DNA of 42,738 nucleotides from Acholeplasmataceae bacterium (GTDB taxonomy: Bacteria > Bacillota_I > Bacilli_A > Acholeplasmatales > Acholeplasmataceae): positions 1 to 42,738 of the forward strand of contig JANJXB010000058.1 in the NCBI GenBank assembly GCA_024709245.1. Direction: 5' to 3'. The translations under genes were made by a program, and so were the position numbers. How positions within the stretch are numbered: the stretch's first letter is position 1; every line of letters starts with the position of its first letter. The notes below the pieces were generated by a model. That model saw nothing but the letters and a program-made list of their open reading frames with translations. It was not told the origin of the DNA and did not search any database. Positions 38,167 to 42,738 of the stretch are shown piece after piece.

Positions 38167-39411
38167 ATGAAAAACTTAGTCGGTGCGGCTCTCCTTGGAC
38201 AATCCGGAGGACCAACCAGTGTCATCAATGCCAGTGCGGCTGGTGTCTTCATCGAAGCTTTGAAACAGGAAAACATTACTGAAGTCTATGGTGCTATCCA
38301 TGGTGTCAAAGGGATATTGAATGAAGATTTTTATGATATTGCAAAGGAAGATTTAGAAGAATTGTATTTGCTTAAGAATACACCTTCTTCATCGATTGGT
38401 AGTGTACGTTACAAATTAAAGGATCCTAAAAAAGATTCAAGTGAGTATCAACGCTTACTAGATGTTTTTAAGAAATATAACATCCGTTATTTCTTCTATA
38501 ACGGAGGTAATGACTCTATGGATACTTGCAATAAGATTTCTAAGTTTTTCAAGAAGTCTGGATATGATTGCAATGTCATGGGTGTTCCAAAGACAATTGA
38601 TAACGATTTGAATGCAACTGACCATTCTCCAGGATATGCAAGTGCTGCAAAATATGTCGCAACGACAATGATGGAACTTTATCATGACGCAACCGTCTAT
38701 GATACCAAGCAAGTCACGATTGTTGAAGTGATGGGGAGAAATGCAGGTTGGTTAACAGCTGCTGCTGCACTCGCACAATATAAGGGTCAAGGTCCAGATT
38801 TGATATATCTTCCTGAAGTTCCATTTGATATCGAACAATTCTTCTCTGCTGTTGAACGTTTGATTAAAGAAAAAGGAAAAGTCATTGTTGCTGTTTCTGA
38901 AGGCATTAAAACCAAAGAAGGCAAATACATTCCAGAAATGTATCAAGAATTGAAACGTGATGCATTCGGTCATGCTCAACTCGGGGGTACTGCTCAAGTT
39001 CTAGCTGAGCAGGTTGCAAATCGTATTGATGTCAAAGTCAGAGCCATTGAATTCTCACTCATCCAAAGATCTGCAGCTCATCTTGCATCCAAAGTGGATG
39101 TTGAAGAAGCATTCAACGCTGGTAAAAAGGCTGTTCAAGCAGCGGTTCGTGGAACAACGGATAAGATGGTCGGGTTTAAGCGCATCAGTTCAAATCCTTA
39201 TAAGATTAAATACGTGCTTCTTCCACTGAAACTCGCAGCAAATACCGAACAAAAAGTTCCCCTAGAATGGATTCTTCCTGAAGGTAAGGGATTGACACAA
39301 GCATTTATTGATTATGCTCTACCTCTCATTCAAGGTGATTCGAAGGCTAAGCTTGAAGATGGTCTACCCAGATTCGCGAAATTAAAGAAGATTAGAGTAC
39401 CTAAGAAATAG
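38167..39411 (+). CDS. Pyrophosphate-dependent phosphofructokinase
   Basis: GGNDSMD and GVPKTIDND carry the Asp/Lys pair diagnostic of PPi-PFKs; VEVMGRNAGWLTAAAALA. Confidence 0.93.
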   Translation: MKNLVGAALLGQSGGPTSVINASAAGVFIEALKQENITEVYGAIHGVKGILNEDFYDIAKEDLEELYLLKNTPSSSIGSVRYKLKDPKKDSSEYQRLLDVFKKYNIRYFFYNGGNDSMDTCNKISKFFKKSGYDCNVMGVPKTIDNDLNATDHSPGYASAAKYVATTMMELYHDATVYDTKQVTIVEVMGRNAGWLTAAAALAQYKGQGPDLIYLPEVPFDIEQFFSAVERLIKEKGKVIVAVSEGIKTKEGKYIPEMYQELKRDAFGHAQLGGTAQVLAEQVANRIDVKVRAIEFSLIQRSAAHLASKVDVEEAFNAGKKAVQAAVRGTTDKMVGFKRISSNPYKIKYVLLPLKLAANTEQKVPLEWILPEGKGLTQAFIDYALPLIQGDSKAKLEDGLPRFAKLKKIRVPKK

Positions 39412-39419
39412 TCATTTCA

Positions 39420-39449
39420 AGAGACGCAAAACGATGCGTCTCTTTTTTT
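39420..39449 (+). terminator. Intrinsic terminator of the PPi-PFK gene
   Basis: AGAGACGC-N8-GCGTCTCTTTTTTT. Confidence 0.87.
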
Positions 39450-39510
39450 CATCCAACCTTTTGAATTATCAAGTATAATGAAAGAAAACATCACAAGTGA
39501 GGTGCTTTAC

Positions 39511-40239
39511 ATGGCGTTTTTGAATGCATGGTGGCTTTATGCAGTCGTTGGCATCATTTTTGTCTATATTTTATTACAGTCATCGATTTTTTTGATGAAA
39601 GCAATCCAAAGAGCGAGAGAACTCAAATTTACCAATGAACAGATTCGAAAGACCATCACATCGTCGATGGTATTTTCGATTGCTCCTTCAGCAGCCATAT
39701 TAATTGGCCTAGTAACATTGAGTAAAATCATCGGACCAGCACTTGCTGCTATGAGACTTGGCACTTTAGGTGCTGTAACTTATGAATTGCCAACCTCATT
39801 ATTGGTACTTGAAAGTTTTGGTTTAAATTCAGGTGATCTATTGAATACAAATGTTGTTGTCACCATCATTTGGGTGCTCACATTTGGTTGTATTCCTCCA
39901 CTGCTCATCATTCCTTTTTTCTATAAAAAAATGAGTGGAAAAATGAAGGCTGTCAAGGAAAAGGATAGTCGTTGGAATTCTATTTTAATGGATGCACTAT
40001 TCATTGGTATGATTTCAGCATTTGTGGGATTTGTGCTTGCTCCAAGAACAGTTTCTGGAGAAACCTATATTTCGTTACTTGCCATTTTAGTGTTACTTTC
40101 ATCCATGGCACTGATTGTGATTTTTGGACTACTTCTTAAAAAATTCAAATGGGAATGGTTAAGAAATTATGCACTCCCTTTATCGATGGTCATTGCAATG
40201 GCACTCGCCATTGTTTATGCTGGATTGGGGGTTAGATAA
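39511..40239 (+). CDS. DUF5058-family multi-TM membrane protein
   Basis: MAFLNAWWLYAVVGIIFVYILLQSSIFLMKAIQRAREL; multi-TM. ATG 39511 preceded by GTGAGGTG. Confidence 0.75.
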   Translation: MAFLNAWWLYAVVGIIFVYILLQSSIFLMKAIQRARELKFTNEQIRKTITSSMVFSIAPSAAILIGLVTLSKIIGPALAAMRLGTLGAVTYELPTSLLVLESFGLNSGDLLNTNVVVTIIWVLTFGCIPPLLIIPFFYKKMSGKMKAVKEKDSRWNSILMDALFIGMISAFVGFVLAPRTVSGETYISLLAILVLLSSMALIVIFGLLLKKFKWEWLRNYALPLSMVIAMALAIVYAGLGVR

Positions 40240-40240
40240 C

Positions 40241-40897
40241 ATGAGAACCTATCAAGATCAGATTCATTTTGAAGGAAGATACTGGATGCTCGGTGCACTT
40301 GCACTCTTCATCTCAGTTCCATTCATTTTAAGTTTAGTCACTGGTGTATGGCCAACATTCCAAGAGTTCTTACCCGGATTTATAGCAACCATCACAGTCT
40401 TCTGGCCTGTCACAACCATTGAAGTCTTCACATTCACTCCAATGCTTGGTGTGGGATCAAGTTATATGGCTTTTGTCACAGGTAATCTCACTTCTTTGAA
40501 AGTACCTGCAGCTTTGAATGCTCAAGATGCACTCGGTGTTGAAAAAGGGTCGGAAGAAGGCGATGTGATTTCGACAATCGCTGTGGCATCTTCAAACATC
40601 ATCACAACCCTCATCATTCTCACCGGTGCTCTATTGATCATACCACTCACACCCATTTTGGAATTAGAAGCTGTGAAACCTGCATTTGACAATGTGATTC
40701 CTGCACTCTTCGGAGCACTTGGATTTGTCTATATCAGTAAGCGTTGGAAAATAGCGCTTGTTCCACTCATTTTCATGGCGCTCTTCTTCTTATTTGTTCC
40801 AGGCAGTTCAGGTCTGGTAGGCATCATGGTTCCTGTAGGTGTTGTGATTTCGTTGACTATTGCAAGAATACTTTATAAGAAGGAGATGATTCGATGA
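40241..40897 (+). CDS. Multi-TM membrane protein, putative partner of the DUF5058 protein
   Basis: ATG one base after the DUF5058 stop (TAACATG); several hydrophobic segments. Confidence 0.8.
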   Translation: MRTYQDQIHFEGRYWMLGALALFISVPFILSLVTGVWPTFQEFLPGFIATITVFWPVTTIEVFTFTPMLGVGSSYMAFVTGNLTSLKVPAALNAQDALGVEKGSEEGDVISTIAVASSNIITTLIILTGALLIIPLTPILELEAVKPAFDNVIPALFGALGFVYISKRWKIALVPLIFMALFFLFVPGSSGLVGIMVPVGVVISLTIARILYKKEMIR

Positions 40898-42324
40898 ATC
40901 CCTGGCTCCATCTCTTATGGATCCCATTGTTCATTCTCATCGTTATCATTTATAAAACCATACGATTTCAACCTATCAACCATCCCACGATGAGAAAAAA
41001 ACATGAAATTGATGAGAAACATGCCATCCTTTCATTGTCTGAAATGATTCAACTGAAAACTGTATCCAGTGACAATCCGGACTTGATAGATCCTGTTGAA
41101 TTTAGAAAATTTAAAGACTATTTGGTCAGTCGTTTTCCACAGGTGTCCAAACACTCATCAGTTCAAGAAATCAGCACGGGAATCCTCTTTAAAATCACTG
41201 GGAAAAGTGATTTAGAACCTACAGTATTCATGGCACATTTTGATGTCGTTCCAGCATCTGGAACATGGAATGAAGATCCATTTTCAGGGCGTATCTCCAC
41301 AACAACGGTATATGGTAGAGGAGCACTCGATACCAAGAGCAGTTTGAATGCCATCATGGAAGCAATTGAACATGCATTACACCATGGAAAAGTATTCAAG
41401 AATGACCTTTATTTGGCTTTCTCAGGCGATGAAGAGACTTTAGGACATGGTGCACCTGCCATCATGAATGAATTGAGAAAAATGGGTGTTAAGCCTGCTC
41501 TTGTTTTAGATGAAGGTGGCGCAATTGTCTCAAAAATGTTTCCCGGTGTTCAATCAAAGGCAGCAGTTGTTGGCATTGCAGAAAAAGGATTTTTAAACAT
41601 ACGATTAATCGCTAAATCCAGTGGTGGTCATGCATCAACACCACCGAAAGATACTCCAGTAACCTTGTTATCTAAAGCCGTTGTCAAACTCAATCAAAGC
41701 AAGATTTTTAAACTCAAAATGACAACCCCAGTCCGTGAACTTTTTAAAGCACTTGCACCTCATTCCACATCACTTCCAATCAAAGTTTTATTTGCAAATT
41801 TATGGCTGTTCTTACCTGTTGTGAAGTTGATTGCAAAACTTTCGGGTGGTGAATTCTTATCGATGTTTAAAACCACTCAAGCGTTCACACTTGCCAGTGG
41901 ATCAGAAGCCATCAATGTCTTACCTGCAGTAGCAACGATTGGGATTAATTACCGTCTTAGACCTGATGAGACATCAGATCAAGTCATCAAGAATATTCGA
42001 AAAGTAATTAATAATGATTTGATTGAAATTGAAGTATTGAGTAAATCTGAAGCAACCAAATCTTCTTTGATTGATGAATCATTTGATTTGATCGAAAAGG
42101 CAATTCATCAGACATGGCCTGATGTACTTGTAGCACCCTATCTGATGGTAGCAACCACTGATTCAAGACATTATCATGAAATAAGCGATCATGTGTATAA
42201 GTTTTCACCGATGGATGTATCCAAACTCGACTTGAAGAAAATTCATGGTGTTGATGAAGATATCAGTATTGAGAATATTGTCAATGGTGTGAATTTCTAC
42301 CTGAATCTAATCGAATATTTATAG
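40894..42324 (+). CDS. Membrane-anchored M20-family metallopeptidase (CPS/PM20D1-like)
   Basis: Start overlaps the upstream stop (ATGA). N-terminal TM helix; MAHFDVVPA, GRGALDTKSSLNAIMEA, SGDEETLGHGAP. Confidence 0.9.
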   Translation: MNPWLHLLWIPLFILIVIIYKTIRFQPINHPTMRKKHEIDEKHAILSLSEMIQLKTVSSDNPDLIDPVEFRKFKDYLVSRFPQVSKHSSVQEISTGILFKITGKSDLEPTVFMAHFDVVPASGTWNEDPFSGRISTTTVYGRGALDTKSSLNAIMEAIEHALHHGKVFKNDLYLAFSGDEETLGHGAPAIMNELRKMGVKPALVLDEGGAIVSKMFPGVQSKAAVVGIAEKGFLNIRLIAKSSGGHASTPPKDTPVTLLSKAVVKLNQSKIFKLKMTTPVRELFKALAPHSTSLPIKVLFANLWLFLPVVKLIAKLSGGEFLSMFKTTQAFTLASGSEAINVLPAVATIGINYRLRPDETSDQVIKNIRKVINNDLIEIEVLSKSEATKSSLIDESFDLIEKAIHQTWPDVLVAPYLMVATTDSRHYHEISDHVYKFSPMDVSKLDLKKIHGVDEDISIENIVNGVNFYLNLIEYL

Positions 42325-42332
42325 TCATTAAG

Positions 42333-42357
42333 TCCTTGGGAAACCAAGGATTTTTTT
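42333..42357 (+). terminator. Intrinsic terminator of the DUF5058-M20 operon
   Basis: TCCTTGG-GAAA-CCAAGGATTTTTTT. Confidence 0.87.
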
Positions 42358-42371
42358 GATTGTTATAAAGC

Positions 42372-42402
42372 AAAAAGGCTGATGATTTTCACATCAGCCT
42401 TT
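42372..42402 (-). terminator. Intrinsic terminator of the gene at the right edge
   Basis: AAAGGCTGATG-N7-CATCAGCCTTTTTG on the minus strand. Confidence 0.85.
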
Positions 42403-42417
42403 GTTGATTCATTATGA

Positions 42418-42738
42418 CTAGTTGTTATTCTTGATGAGAGAAATGAGTGAAGCTCTCTTGATTCTAAATGGAGCAAATGCTTCGAAATCAGATGGTGCTA
42501 GTTGTGCCATGAGCAATGGTTGTGCTTGAACGAGTTCATCAACAATGTAGTAAATGATTGTGTTCGAGTTATCAAAGAGTAAATCAGCATCTGCATCAGA
42601 CATGCTCAGGATAGCTCCAATTGTAATACCACCTAGATCAAGTACGCTTGCAATACCTAAAACTTCCATTCCATCGACAACACCTTGCATTTCTGTACGT
42701 TTAATATCATCATTCACTGCAGTTGGATCGTAGTTCAC
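42418..42738 (-). CDS. C-terminal fragment of an unidentified protein, continues beyond window
   Basis: Frame open to the window edge; the GTG at the edge is probably not the true start. Confidence 0.6.
   Translation of the reverse strand: MNYDPTAVNDDIKRTEMQGVVDGMEVLGIASVLDLGGITIGAILSMSDADADLLFDNSNTIIYYIVDELVQAQPLLMAQLAPSDFEAFAPFRIKRASLISLIKNNN

Noticed and set aside
1-42738. Mycoplasma code (TGA = Trp)
   Set aside because: TGA acts as stop at sensible gene ends (e.g. 10473-10475, 40895-40897) and conserved Trp codons are TGG.
1-42738. CRISPR array, IS element, prophage, tRNA or rRNA
   Set aside because: No regularly spaced repeats, transposase/integrase/Cas-like ORFs, cloverleaf or rRNA-like segments were recognised by eye; a tRNAscan/Infernal run would be decisive.

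Overview
Low-GC bacterial chromosomal segment. Stops include many TGAs, so translation table 11 fits. Gene content resembles an Acholeplasma/Izemoplasma-type mollicute or a Firmicute relative (inference only). Coding density is high. I see no rRNA, tRNA, CRISPR, IS element or prophage. Left to right: a Fe(III)-type ABC importer (binding protein plus a permease cut by the left edge); MBL hydrolase; GNAT; RlmD-like RNA methyltransferase; L-serine dehydratase; M32 carboxypeptidase; a ZIP / DtxR-MntR / MgtE / MgtE metal operon with a dyad operator next to a consensus promoter; TldD/TldE; a heterodimeric ABC exporter; a small operon of DUF2089 and SHOCT-like proteins; PepT; AraC regulator, GH2 glycosidase and GPH symporter; Sel1-repeat protein, SGNH hydrolase and UvrB; Na/Pi-cotransporter family protein; pyruvate kinase, PPDK, ATP-type PFK and PPi-type PFK; a translationally coupled DUF5058 / membrane protein / M20 peptidase trio; and a C-terminal fragment at the right edge. 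The best candidates for undescribed biology are: (1) the DUF5058-membrane protein-M20 trio; (2) the operon whose three small proteins share a SHOCT-like motif, with a co-centred nested dyad at its promoter and an ABC exporter downstream; (3) a shared cre-like element upstream of pyk and between the two PFK genes; (4) the dyad-controlled metal operon. Everything was read by eye. No alignments, HMM searches or folding computations were run.
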